Shown: positions 1 to 9,218 of the stretch, piece by piece
Numbering within the stretch: position 1 is the first letter of the stretch
Layout: each line of letters begins with the position of its first letter
Assembly (NCBI RefSeq): GCF_001612725.1
Contig: NZ_BDAZ01000021.1
Span: 34,939 to 98,938, forward strand
From: Nocardia anaemiae NBRC 100462
GTDB lineage: Bacteria; Actinomycetota; Actinomycetes; Mycobacteriales; Mycobacteriaceae
Length of the DNA: 64,000 nt
Direction: 5' to 3'
Position numbers and translations under genes: made by a program
The notes under the pieces: generated by a model
What the model saw: only the letters and a program-made list of their open reading frames with translations
Database searches by the model: none
What the model was told of the DNA's origin: nothing

Positions 1-96
1 ATCCGCGGACAACACCACCGCATGACGAACACCAACCAGCCGGCGGACCAAATCGTCCAGCAGCCAATCCAGCCTTTCCATTGGGGCGGTAGTCAC
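1..96 (-). CDS. Roadblock/LC7 domain protein (5' end only)
   Basis: Only the first 32 codons are inside the window; the gene runs off the left edge. It starts with GTG and overlaps the stop of the upstream sensor kinase by a GTGA tetranucleotide, which suggests translational coupling. The visible protein (VTTAPMERLDWLLDDLV, then RRLVGVRHAVVLSAD) matches the start of small Roadblock/LC7 proteins that follow conservon kinases in actinobacteria (CvnB position). In that family the protein is thought to regulate a small GTPase encoded further downstream. The assignment rests on this short N-terminus and on synteny with the kinase. Confidence 0.75.
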   Translation of the reverse strand, partial: MTTAPMERLDWLLDDLVRRLVGVRHAVVLSAD

Positions 97-2612
97 CATG
101 AACCTCTCGGTTGTTGGGGTTGATCCAGCTGCTGCCCGTGGCCGGGGCCAGCCGGTCGGCGGCCTTGTCTGGTACCCGTGTCGATCGCGGCCCATATGCT
201 GCGGGCACGCTCCGGCGAATGCGCGGGATCCAGCACGGGCGCCGCCGACTCCGAGTCGACGCCGTGATTGGCCAGCTCGGGCGCGAGACTGTCCTGACGA
301 CGACGCCGCGGCAAGGGTGGACGGCCATCGTCCGGATACCAGGCCGCTTCCGCAACCTCGCCCTGTGCGTGAACCTGCTGAGACTCAGGCAATTTCGTAG
401 CATGCTGACGATGGCGAGCACGATCGACAGACGGGCCGGAAGCCTGCGACCAGGGCTGCTCGACCGCCGCAATGACCTGATGACCGACTACCCGCACGCC
501 GCCGTGCGGCGGTTCGCACAGTGTTGCCGGATTCGATCGAACAATCTCCGCGTCAACGGTTTCAGTATCCCTATTCTTCGCAACGAGCTTGGTCGGAATG
601 AGGACCACAGCACGAATCCCGCCATAATCGGATTCGGCTAGGCGGACGCCGATGTCGTGGCGGGCTGCCAGGCGGGCGACCACGAACATTCCGAGCCGGG
701 ACTCACTGGAGATCTCGGCGACACCGAAGTCCGGGGCGTCGCTAAGGGCGGCATTAATCCGCTCCATCTGATCCGTGGTCATCCCGAGGCCCTGATCCAG
801 GACCTCGACGGCCACGCCCTTGCCGACGACGTTGCCGGACACTTCGATACGGGATTCGGGCGGAGAGAACGCATTCGCATTGTCAACCAACTCGGCGAGC
901 AGATGCACCAGATCGGCCACCACCGACCCCAGCAGCATGACCTCGGGCAGGCGTCCGATGCTGACCCGCGCGAAACCCTCGGTCTCGCCAATCGCACTAC
1001 GGACGATCTCCAGCAAAGTCACCGGATTTCGCCATTTGCGCCCCGGCCGGTCGCCGCCGAGGATGATGAGATTCTCGGCGTTCCGCCGTTCTCGGGTCGC
1101 CAATTGGTCCAGCTTGAACAGCAGCTCCAGCAACGCCGGATCCTCCTGCCGTTCCTCGGCTCGGTCCAGCAACGCCAACTGCTGGTGGACAACCATCTGG
1201 CTGCGGTGAGCAATATTGAGGAATACCGCCCGCACACCCTCACGAGTCCGGGTCTCGGCGACCGTCGCGCTCACCGCGGCGCCATAGGCTCTACCGAAAG
1301 CTTCTGCGACCTCACCGATTTCGTCACGACCGAAATCGAGTTCGGTAGGCTCAGCCGCCACATCGACCGACTCGCCCGCCTCCAGCCTCCACAACAACCG
1401 TGGCAGCTCCTCATCCGCCAACGCCAACGTCCGAGTCCGCAATCGTCGTAGACGCCGGATCAGTCGGTTGGACAATGCCAGTGCGACAGCGAACGCGATA
1501 ACCGCCACAACAACAATCGCGACGGCAGCGAGCAGTGAGGTGTACGCCATTCGCTGCCCAGCGTCCGCAGCGAGACTGAGTGCGGAGCGGACTTGCGATA
1601 CCCATATCCCCAGCAACTCATTGTTGACGGCGGTGGCAGCACTCTGCCAACTCGCCAAGTCGAACGGCACGGATGGGGCTCGCGACTCGGTGTCCCCGCG
1701 CGATCCGGTGCCGTACTGGATCAGCGCTTCCTCCATCCTGCTCAGGTTCTGCCAAGCCGCTCCGGAGGTGAGCGCAGTCATGCGTTTCTGACCATCCGAA
1801 GCGAGTTCGGTCTCGAGCGCGCCGGCCTCGGTGTGATAGAAACCGATCAAGCGGTTGAACTCGGCGAATAGATCCGGCGCCAGCCGACCATCGATGGCGG
1901 CGAGCCCGCCTAGCGCGTTGCTGTGCGACATCGCCTCTGCGACGTCGGCCAGGCGGGTCGCAATGGCGAGGTTCGTCGCGGTCTTCGTATCGGGCGCAGT
2001 CGTGGTGACGGCGGACGTGCCTCTGATAGCGATAGCGGCCACGCGCGTGTAGAACTGATCGACTTCGTCGACCGAAGCACTACCGACGTCGACGCGGCTT
2101 CGCAGCGCCGAAATGCCGGCACGCGCAGTGTCGACCGTCGCCACGATGTCGGTGGTGGTGCCTGGCACCACTTTCTCGAGGGGGTGGCCGGCCGACGTGA
2201 CCACGTCCCACCCGCCGTCGACGCGATGTCGCGCCTCTTGCAATGAGGTCGGGTCGGCTGCCCCACCAGCCAGCCGTAGAAGTGACCTCTCGCGCTCCTG
2301 CTGAACACCACTGATGAACTCGAAGCCTGGCGTCGAGGCGTGCTCGATCTCGGCGGACCAATTCTTCGCGCTAACACCACGATCCACCAGGATCCAGCCA
2401 CCGGCAATCCCGAGGCCGCATAGCGCAACACTCGGAATGAGCGCGATCGCAAGGATCCGCGCCCGCGCTGTGAGCAGGGCGCTGAGCAAGGTCTTGAACA
2501 AAGGTACCAACCTGATGAGGCAGAACGATACGGCAGAGGTATGGGACACTGAATAGGATCTTCGTAGCGAAATCCACTGATTGCTAGAGGTCTCGGGAGT
2601 CACGGCATCCAT
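93..2612 (-). CDS. Nitrate/nitrite-sensor-type histidine kinase of a conservon
   Basis: A membrane sensor ATPase of about 839 residues in the actinobacterial CvnA-like family. One transmembrane segment lies near residues 53-76 (ILAIALIPSVALCGLGIAGG), a long extracytoplasmic helical sensor region follows, and a second membrane segment lies near 363-389. After a HAMP-like linker comes a GHKL ATPase domain with an N-box (LAELVDNANAFSPP) and a G-box (VLDQGLGMT). The last ~120 residues are charged low-complexity tail. The start is uncertain: the frame is open to 2774, ATG 2612 and GTG 2603 are candidates, and neither has a strong ribosome site. It is followed by a Roadblock gene, as in conservons. 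The ligand cannot be told from sequence. Confidence 0.8.
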   Translation of the reverse strand: MDAVTPETSSNQWISLRRSYSVSHTSAVSFCLIRLVPLFKTLLSALLTARARILAIALIPSVALCGLGIAGGWILVDRGVSAKNWSAEIEHASTPGFEFISGVQQERERSLLRLAGGAADPTSLQEARHRVDGGWDVVTSAGHPLEKVVPGTTTDIVATVDTARAGISALRSRVDVGSASVDEVDQFYTRVAAIAIRGTSAVTTTAPDTKTATNLAIATRLADVAEAMSHSNALGGLAAIDGRLAPDLFAEFNRLIGFYHTEAGALETELASDGQKRMTALTSGAAWQNLSRMEEALIQYGTGSRGDTESRAPSVPFDLASWQSAATAVNNELLGIWVSQVRSALSLAADAGQRMAYTSLLAAVAIVVVAVIAFAVALALSNRLIRRLRRLRTRTLALADEELPRLLWRLEAGESVDVAAEPTELDFGRDEIGEVAEAFGRAYGAAVSATVAETRTREGVRAVFLNIAHRSQMVVHQQLALLDRAEERQEDPALLELLFKLDQLATRERRNAENLIILGGDRPGRKWRNPVTLLEIVRSAIGETEGFARVSIGRLPEVMLLGSVVADLVHLLAELVDNANAFSPPESRIEVSGNVVGKGVAVEVLDQGLGMTTDQMERINAALSDAPDFGVAEISSESRLGMFVVARLAARHDIGVRLAESDYGGIRAVVLIPTKLVAKNRDTETVDAEIVRSNPATLCEPPHGGVRVVGHQVIAAVEQPWSQASGPSVDRARHRQHATKLPESQQVHAQGEVAEAAWYPDDGRPPLPRRRRQDSLAPELANHGVDSESAAPVLDPAHSPERARSIWAAIDTGTRQGRRPAGPGHGQQLDQPQQPRGSW

Positions 2613-2932
2613 AGCCGCGCACAAGGCAGAGGACACAGATCTTCGGAGAGCTTGCCATCGATGCGGACTTCGACGCCTCCGCGACGGGCGGCCGCTGCGA
2701 AGCGTTCGGCGATGTGCCGGTACGCGCGATACTGCAGAGCGGGATGCCCCGCGAAAAGTATGGTCACCCGACACTCGTCACCGCAATCATCGTTCACGTG
2801 CAACTCGGAGACGACATTCGCCGGCATCCGAGCAACACCCTGGCCCAGGTCCACACCGGACACAGGTGGCGAGATCGCCAGACGATGCCGCGCAACCCCA
2901 AAATACTGTGCAGCGCAGTACATTCCAGCCAA
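2600..2932 (-). CDS. Possible small protein upstream of the kinase
   Basis: A 110-residue open frame ends 13 bases inside the kinase start region; its TGA overlaps the GTG at 2603 as GTGA. The stretch from about residue 20 reads like ordinary globular protein (SPPVSGVDLGQGVARMPANV and FAGHPALQYRAYRHIAERF), with hydrophobic and charged residues alternating. I recognise no family and see no good ribosome site. It could be a non-coding frame. Confidence 0.3.
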   Translation of the reverse strand: MAGMYCAAQYFGVARHRLAISPPVSGVDLGQGVARMPANVVSELHVNDDCGDECRVTILFAGHPALQYRAYRHIAERFAAAARRGGVEVRIDGKLSEDLCPLPCARLWMP

Positions 2933-3395
2933 CTTCGATCACCTCACGCACACTCGAGAACGAAATCGACGACTCCCCGCCGATCATGACCACGGGCCGT
3001 CGGCCACAGCGCCGGCAAGGCCGGGGAGCCATCCAAATGCCAATGACCAGCAAGCATTGAGCACCGCGCACAAGCGGCCGCGGTTCGACCGACGAGCGAG
3101 GGTCAGCAACCGTGCGTGCAGCGTTCACGACATGCCGCTCTACACCTCTCCTCCTTGCCCACTCCTGGCAGTTCTTCGTCCGATTTCACGCCGCACCCCC
3201 GAAGCGCCTCCGCGAGAGCGGATCTCGCGAACGCTGGCATGCCCATCGAGCACGCCCAACGACACCGCGCCACTTGCGCGGCACCGCGCGATGTGGCCTC
3301 GATTGCGTTCTTGCCATAAGTTCCATCGATTCTCGAGCGAATCCAGGCGGACGCACTCGGGACGAGATCTCACTCGACCAGCAGCGGTTCGGTTA

Positions 3396-3410
3396 CAGTA
3401 TAGTATACTG
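3396..3410. promoter_or_regulatory. Operator-like palindrome, orphan copy 1
   Basis: CAGTATAGTATACTG is a perfect 7-base inverted repeat around a central G and contains the core AGTATACT at 3402-3409, identical to the cores at 44404 and 60522. No gene start lies within 500 bases. Confidence 0.5.
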
Positions 3411-3484
3411 ATATCCACGCGCGCCGCTAGAGCTCCCCGCAAACTACGGCCAGTAGCCTACTTCGAACAACGAATACCCTTCAT

Positions 3485-3496
3485 AGAGTGCACTCT
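3485..3496. promoter_or_regulatory. Operator-like palindrome, orphan copy 2
   Basis: AGAGTGCACTCT is a perfect 12-base palindrome. Its core AGTGCACT is identical to the one just before the Liv transporter at 37730-37737. It lies 85 bases from orphan copy 1. Confidence 0.5.
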
Positions 3497-3960
3497 CTAC
3501 GGGTGCGTGCTGCTCGTATAGATCAAAAGACGCCGTGCCAGATCACCCGCGGGTTAGGTACAGCAACGCCCGCGCCACAAGTTTCGAATGCCCCCATGTC
3601 GGTCAATAGAGAAACCGGCGAACCGCGAGACTCACCCCCACGGCATCGTCACCCTCCATCGAAGTTCATCGGCCTCGCAACTTAGGACGGAATTCGGAGG
3701 GCCCAAAGGTGACACCCAAGAGGGTACTCCGAGCCTCGCTATCAAGGACAAGCTCGGGCACAAGGTCACCAGCGGGAAGGCCCACGCGCATTTGCGGACC
3801 GACGACGCAAAGGCCGCTCCCGTCGACACCGTGAACCGGACTACTTTTCGACGGTAGTCCGCCCACAAAAGGGCAGTCACCTCATCAGCAGGCTTTCGCC
3901 ATTATCCAGTGCTTTCTAACGATCAAATTGTCCCACAACATACCGCAGGTCCAGCGTAGA

Positions 3961-4665
3961 TCAGTCCGATGTCTCCCCCGGGACGGGGGTCAACATCACT
4001 CTGAGGAATTCAAACCAAGACTTCTCGAACTCGTCCGAATACGGCTGGCCTAAAACCAGGCGAAAGACCCTGGGCATGGCCAGAGGAATTATCCGACCGA
4101 AGACAACAAGCGCCACCAACTTGTCCGCGGAGAGGCGGTTCGTGATCCGTCCAGCCGCCTGATCCTCCTCGATCCACTCGCGCATTATCCTGAAATTCTC
4201 CGCGCGCTTGGCATCGAGCTCGGGGCTTTCAACTCCTTCGGTGAGCCCCTCCCAGCTCTGCAGGCGTGCCCAGATGAGGCGGGCGTCGTCCCGACCGGCA
4301 TGGAACTGCCGAGAGGCCATGTAGGAACGGCCACTCGATCGATCTTCTTCGATCGCCGCGCGCGCTTGGGTCACCAGGCGATCCATCACCGATTCATATA
4401 AATCCTGCTTGGTTCCGAAGTAGCGATAAATGAGCTGCTTGTTCGACTTCGCATTTTCGGCGATACGATCAACGCGCGCGCCGGCAATTCCGTATTCAGC
4501 AAACTCCGCGGCAGCCGCAGCCAGAATCCGCGCACGTGTCGCCTCCGGATCGCCACGCTTGTCGATTCTGGAGCTCGCCTTACCAGGGGCGGATGCGGCG
4601 TCGGGCGTTCCGGGGTCGTTCAGGGACGCTTGCGGACCGCCGTCCAGTTCACTCGACATGTCCAC
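3961..4665 (-). CDS. TetR/AcrR family transcriptional regulator
   Basis: A DNA-binding repressor-type protein of about 234 residues (GTG 4665; ATG 4659 is an alternative two codons in). The first ~35 residues are a polar tail, then the TetR helix-turn-helix spans roughly residues 42-90 (ARILAAAAAEFAEYG, then VDRIAENAKSNKQLIYRYF). The C-terminal half is the usual variable ligand domain. It lies 212 bases downstream of the minus-strand oxidation operon. That position makes it a candidate regulator of the operon through the duplicated sites at 10139 and 12226, but this is inference. No clear ribosome site precedes either start. Confidence 0.9.
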   Translation of the reverse strand: MDMSSELDGGPQASLNDPGTPDAASAPGKASSRIDKRGDPEATRARILAAAAAEFAEYGIAGARVDRIAENAKSNKQLIYRYFGTKQDLYESVMDRLVTQARAAIEEDRSSGRSYMASRQFHAGRDDARLIWARLQSWEGLTEGVESPELDAKRAENFRIMREWIEEDQAAGRITNRLSADKLVALVVFGRIIPLAMPRVFRLVLGQPYSDEFEKSWFEFLRVMLTPVPGETSD

Positions 4666-4877
4666 ATAGTAACCACACGGTTGACAATACCCCCGGGAAC
4701 CTGCCCGGCTTCTTCAGATCCCTTACAGGACAAGGGATCTCACAGCTCCCACATCTCGGGCGGCTTGGCATATCCCGGCTCGATGAGCTTCAACGGCATC
4801 GCGCCGAAGAACACATAAGAAGGGGCTCATCCGCATCCACGACATCGAGCACGGCTGGGTGTAGTCCTTCATGAATG

Positions 4878-6350
4878 TCAGAAAGTCCAGATCGGCGAGG
4901 ACGAACCCACCCGCTCCGCGGGCCGTTCCCAGAACAGTGGTGTGTTGTCGATCGTGACCGGGAAGATCATGCGACGCACCGGACCAAAAGGCCCGGTATA
5001 GATCCGGTCCTGCCACGGGCCGTCGAGCGGGATATTAATCTTCGGACCCGGATCGGGATTTCGGGCTTCCTTGATGACCAGAGAGGCTGTCCGGGCAAGA
5101 GAGAACTTGGAGGTCGAGCCGACACCGGTCCGGAGCCGACGCGTCAAACCACGAATCGCGCCGGCCGCCATCAGATATCCCGTGGCGAGGTCGAGCCCCT
5201 CGACAACTGTATGCCGAGGACGAGATGCGTCGATAGGATGACCGTTGATACTCAAGGGAAGCCGATGCTCCGGATCCTCGAGTGCCCATGCTTGCGTCGC
5301 GTTCGCCAGACCTGTACTGAACTGGACAATCGTGTCGAAGCCCCGGCGCATGGCCCACGGCCCTGTCCAACCATAAGCCCGGATCGCGACTTCGATCAGA
5401 TCAGGTTTGATGCTGCGACGCTCGGCCTCGCTGATGAGTCCGTCCAGGCCCCCCGGTCGATAGCCGTGGACGAGCACGTCGGCCTCGGACAGCAGGCGCT
5501 TGAACTGCTCGAGCCCCTCCGTAGTCGCCAGATCCAGGAATGCCCAGCGCTTACCGAGATTCTGGTCCGCGCCCTTGCCGAACCACATTGTGGACTCGTC
5601 CGAGCCGGGCTTGTCGATACGCAAGACCTCGGCGCCGAGCGCCGCCAGGAAGCGCGTTCCGATGGGCCCCGCGAGCACACGCGTCAGATCGAGCACTCGG
5701 ATCCCCGCAAGCGGCCTGCCTGGCGTCGGACGCCAAGCGCTCCCACCAGCGAGGTGCTCGGTGACAGCGGCAAGTGGTTCCTGATCGACGGCCATACCCG
5801 CTGGGGAAGCGAACCATTCGTCCGAGGTCCGGCTCGCCGCCACGATGGATCCGCCATCGACCAGACGCTGTTCGATCTCGTCGGCTTTGCTCTGTGCCAC
5901 AATCGCAGTGACCCGGTCGATATCTTCCGGCACTCCCAACGTCTTGGCGATACGCGCCCGCGCCGACGGGAAGATGCCGTGCAGACGCAGCCATCGATCA
6001 TCCACAGTGGGCAGTTCTGTGAAGAACGGAAAGTTGCTCGAGTGGTTCTCCTGGATCAACGGGGCACCCAGCGGCAGCGAGGGCCCCGCAGGAAGGCGGA
6101 ACCAGTCGCTCGCGACAACACGGTCGACCTCTATTCGAGGTGCGGGCTCCCCGACCTCCGATAGCAACTCCCCCACCGCTGTCCCAACCGTGCCGAATGC
6201 GGCGCCGGCCAGATCAGTCAGAGCGAAGGGCGAGGGCAAGGAGCCTTCTCCGGTGAACGAGACATTCTCGATCAGGTCAGTATCACCACCCAGTGCGCCC
6301 CACATGTCGGTGGCAAGTTTGCGTGCGACCGGATAATCGGGTTGCGACAT
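4878..6350 (-). CDS. Family III CoA-transferase (CaiB/BaiF), permuted domain order
   Basis: Predicted to move CoA between acyl groups; 490 residues. The usual N-terminal signature of family III enzymes (LAGIRVLDLTRVLAGPIGTR) sits near residue 230 instead of residue 5. The first ~220 residues resemble the normal C-terminal lobe (DRWLRLHGIFPSARARIAKT, then EWFASPAG), so the enzyme looks circularly permuted. The acyl-accepting Asp is present in the motif GFDTIVQ, unlike in several other CoA-transferases here. The ATG at 6350 was chosen because the domain begins right after it; an open extension to 6629 overlaps the ALDH gene and has no family similarity. It is the last gene of the ADH-SDR-P450-ALDH operon, so it may activate the acid that the ALDH produces. 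Confidence 0.85.
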   Translation of the reverse strand: MSQPDYPVARKLATDMWGALGGDTDLIENVSFTGEGSLPSPFALTDLAGAAFGTVGTAVGELLSEVGEPAPRIEVDRVVASDWFRLPAGPSLPLGAPLIQENHSSNFPFFTELPTVDDRWLRLHGIFPSARARIAKTLGVPEDIDRVTAIVAQSKADEIEQRLVDGGSIVAASRTSDEWFASPAGMAVDQEPLAAVTEHLAGGSAWRPTPGRPLAGIRVLDLTRVLAGPIGTRFLAALGAEVLRIDKPGSDESTMWFGKGADQNLGKRWAFLDLATTEGLEQFKRLLSEADVLVHGYRPGGLDGLISEAERRSIKPDLIEVAIRAYGWTGPWAMRRGFDTIVQFSTGLANATQAWALEDPEHRLPLSINGHPIDASRPRHTVVEGLDLATGYLMAAGAIRGLTRRLRTGVGSTSKFSLARTASLVIKEARNPDPGPKINIPLDGPWQDRIYTGPFGPVRRMIFPVTIDNTPLFWERPAERVGSSSPIWTF

Positions 6351-6427
6351 ATGACTTGTTCTCTTTCCCACCGGTGTGCCGACCCAAATCCGTTGCCTGG
6401 CACAGGGTGCGCGTGGCTTTGACGACG

Positions 6428-7936
6428 TTATGCACCGAGGCCGAGATATACCGACTTCGTTTCCGTGTACTGGTCGAGGGCGTGCAGGCCGCCTTCGCTG
6501 CCGATGCCCGATTCCTTGGTTCCGCCGAACGGCATGAGCGGTGAGAACATTCGCCACGTGTTGATCCACACCACACCGGCCTCCAGCCACGGCGCAAGAC
6601 GATGCGCCCGCTCCAAGTCCGAAGTCCAAAAGCCAGCGGTGAGGCCATATTTCGTATCATTTGCGATGGCGACAGCCTCGGCGTCGGTGCTGAACCTGAT
6701 CGCCGCACCGACAGGCCCGAAAATCTCTTCCTGAGCCAGGCGTGCGTGGTTGTCGACGTCGCCGTACAGCGTCGGCTCCACGAAAAGCCCATGCTCAAGT
6801 TCCGCGGTGCCGGTACCTCGCCGACCGCCGGTGACCAGCCGGTGCTGCGCCGCGGCTGCTACATCGAAATAGCTCGTGACTTTCTCGAACTGAGGACGTG
6901 AGGCCAAGGGCCCCAACTCGGTACCGACTTCGAGCGGGTCACCGAGCGTCAGAGCGGCGAGCGCTGTGCCGACTCGACCGATGACCTCCTCGTAGATGCT
7001 CTCGTGTACGAGGACACGCGAACCCGCGTTGCACGCCTGGCCGGTGCCAGCCGTGATGCCCTTGACAAGGGAATCCACAGCGCGATCGAGGTCGGCGTCG
7101 GGGAACACGATTTGCGCGCCCTTCCCGCCGAGTTCCAATGTGACACGGGCGAAGCGTTCGGCTCCGGCGCGGGCGATCGCCCTGCCGGTGGTCGTGGACC
7201 CGGTGAATGCCAGTTTGTCCACCCAGGGATGCTCGGCCAGCGCCCGACCGGTGCCGCCTCCGCCCGTGACGACGTTGACGACACCCTTCGGGATACCCGC
7301 CTCGACGGCGAGTTCCGCGAGACGCAGCGTCGACACCGGGGTCACCTCGCTCGGCTTGATCACCACGGTGTTGCCGACGGCCACTGCAGGAAACAATTTG
7401 GGCACCAATAGCCCGAGCGGGTTGTTCCACGGAGTGATCGCACCGACCACGCCGATCGGGCTTCGCAATGTCCAGCCCTGGTGGTTCGGCAGTGCGGGGT
7501 CGATCGTGTAGCCGTGATGCATCTGGGCGAGTTGGGCGTAGTACGCCGCCGCCCGCGCGCAACCCTGCGAGGCGGCGCGCATCTCCACGATCGTTTTGCC
7601 GTTCTCGTGCACCTGAAGCCGAGAAAGTTCCTCCGCATGTTCCGCGATCAGCCGGCCCCACTTCACCAGCAGGGCCGATCGCTGCGACTGCGATGTATCG
7701 CGCCATCCGGCGTACGCACGTCGCGCGGCCCGCACGGCGCGATCGACATCGACGGGCGACGCCTCGGCGACATGACCCCATTCGCGGTTCTCGAAGGGAT
7801 CGACACAACGGAACGTCGCCCCACCTTCCGCCGTCGTACTCTCGCCGTCGATCAGCAACCCATAACGTGCGTCCTCGGGGATCTCGGGAAAGCGCGAGCC
7901 GACTGAGATCGCCTCGGACGCAACGGAATTGCTCAT
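6428..7936 (-). CDS. NAD(P)-dependent aldehyde dehydrogenase
   Basis: Oxidises an aldehyde to a carboxylate; 502 residues, normal length for the ALDH superfamily. Visible motifs are the cofactor-loop region (TPWNNPLGLLVPKLFPA), the general-base Glu in LELGGKGAQ, the catalytic Cys in GQACNAGSR and the late EEIFGPVGA motif. ATG 7936 is preferred over GTG 7942 because AGGAAG lies 8 bases before the ATG. The gene starts 2 bases after the P450 stop, so the two are co-translated. Together with the P450, SDR and ADH it fits stepwise alcohol-aldehyde-acid oxidation. Confidence 0.93.
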   Translation of the reverse strand: MSNSVASEAISVGSRFPEIPEDARYGLLIDGESTTAEGGATFRCVDPFENREWGHVAEASPVDVDRAVRAARRAYAGWRDTSQSQRSALLVKWGRLIAEHAEELSRLQVHENGKTIVEMRAASQGCARAAAYYAQLAQMHHGYTIDPALPNHQGWTLRSPIGVVGAITPWNNPLGLLVPKLFPAVAVGNTVVIKPSEVTPVSTLRLAELAVEAGIPKGVVNVVTGGGGTGRALAEHPWVDKLAFTGSTTTGRAIARAGAERFARVTLELGGKGAQIVFPDADLDRAVDSLVKGITAGTGQACNAGSRVLVHESIYEEVIGRVGTALAALTLGDPLEVGTELGPLASRPQFEKVTSYFDVAAAAQHRLVTGGRRGTGTAELEHGLFVEPTLYGDVDNHARLAQEEIFGPVGAAIRFSTDAEAVAIANDTKYGLTAGFWTSDLERAHRLAPWLEAGVVWINTWRMFSPLMPFGGTKESGIGSEGGLHALDQYTETKSVYLGLGA

Positions 7937-7938
7937 GT

Positions 7939-9183
7939 TCACTTCTTCCTGGCGACCGGGAGCGCCTGAAGCTGGTTGATGAAGTTCGACCAGCCGCGCT
8001 CAGGCGTTCCATTGAGCTCGAGCCGAATGTTCCTGGCGGCCAACTCCTCGAACAGCACCTGTATCTCGAGAATGGCCAGATACGCCCCGATACAGCGGTG
8101 GATACCCGAGCCGAACGCGAGCGTCACCGTCTCCTTACGCCACGGATCGAACGTGTCGGGGTTGTCGAACACCGTCTCGTCGCGGTTCGCGGCGGCGTAG
8201 TAGAGCACCATGACGTCGCCTTTGCTCACCTGTGTCCCGGCGAACTCGATGTCCGTCGTCGCGGTGCGCGCCATCTGCATCGCCGGCGAGATCATCCGGA
8301 TGAATTCCTTGGCCACAAGCTCGCTTTCACCGTTCGCGACGGCTCGATCGACCTTCTCCCGGACGTCCGTGTCCTCGAGATACATCCGCATGGACTGCCC
8401 GATCACGGTGTGTGTGGTCTCGAATCCCGCCGACATCATGAGCACCATCCATCGGACGAACTCCGTGGAGCTGAGCGTGCCGTCCTCGACAAGTGCACCC
8501 AATTCGGTGAACATGTCCTCGGCAGGGTGTTCACGCTTGTACGCCTGCATCTGCAGGGCGTATTCGACCATATCGGCCTGAGCCTCCTGGATCGCGTGGA
8601 GACCAGCCTCGCCCTTCTCATCGGGCTTGCGCTGCTGCGTGGCGTTGAACGTGGCAATGGTCCAATCGACCATCTTCTTCCGGTCCAAACGCGGCACACC
8701 GAGCACACGCCCGATGACATACGCCGGGACGGTACGAGCAAACTCCTCGACGTAGTCGAACTCGTCCTTATCTGCGACCCCTTCGATGACCTCGTCGACG
8801 ATCTCGCGCACCCAGGGCTCGAAGTGCTGCACGACCCGCGGGGCGAAGCCGCCTGCCGCGGCCCGCCGAAGCCGAGTATGCCGGGGAGGGTCGGTGAGCA
8901 TCAGCACGTCACCGTGCGGACTGGTCATCGGCTCACGTGTCATGAGTGGATACGCCGCGCCCTGAGTCGAGGTGAAGACCTCGACGTTCTTCTCCAGTTG
9001 CTGGATGTCCTTGAATCTGGTGACGGCCCAATAGCCGCCGTTCACGGTCGACAATTCGGTTGGCTGCCAATACAGGCCGGGCGTCTCACGGATACGCTTG
9101 AACGCCTCATACGGGACAGCATCGACGAAAGTCGCTGGATCGCTGAGATCCGGAAGTGGGGTTTCAGAGGCGAGAGTACTCAT
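7939..9183 (-). CDS. Cytochrome P450 monooxygenase
   Basis: A soluble haem monooxygenase of 414 residues, normal bacterial length. It shows the I-helix oxygen-activation motif (AGFETTH), the K-helix ExxR (EFIR) and the haem loop FGSGIHRCIG near residues 357-366 with the Cys ligand. Its N-terminus (LPDLSDPATFVDAVPYEAFK) resembles CYP125/CYP142-type enzymes of actinobacteria that hydroxylate terminal methyl groups of isoprenoid side chains; this likeness is my impression and no subfamily is claimed. ATG 9183 is preceded by GAGGAA. The stop is 2 bases before the ALDH start. No ferredoxin or reductase lies in this operon. Confidence 0.92.
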   Translation of the reverse strand: MSTLASETPLPDLSDPATFVDAVPYEAFKRIRETPGLYWQPTELSTVNGGYWAVTRFKDIQQLEKNVEVFTSTQGAAYPLMTREPMTSPHGDVLMLTDPPRHTRLRRAAAGGFAPRVVQHFEPWVREIVDEVIEGVADKDEFDYVEEFARTVPAYVIGRVLGVPRLDRKKMVDWTIATFNATQQRKPDEKGEAGLHAIQEAQADMVEYALQMQAYKREHPAEDMFTELGALVEDGTLSSTEFVRWMVLMMSAGFETTHTVIGQSMRMYLEDTDVREKVDRAVANGESELVAKEFIRMISPAMQMARTATTDIEFAGTQVSKGDVMVLYYAAANRDETVFDNPDTFDPWRKETVTLAFGSGIHRCIGAYLAILEIQVLFEELAARNIRLELNGTPERGWSNFINQLQALPVARKK

Positions 9184-9218
9184 GATGTTCCTCAGGTAGT
9201 TCCCAGCAGAGTTGGTTG

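Larger units (their letters stand above)
2933..3960. other. Gene-free stretch with two palindromic operator-like sites
   Basis: No convincing gene is visible in about 1 kb. Short open frames exist on both strands but none looks like a known family or has a ribosome site. The stretch holds two near-perfect palindromes (3396-3410 and 3485-3496) that match the operator repeated across the rest of the window. Confidence 0.6.
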
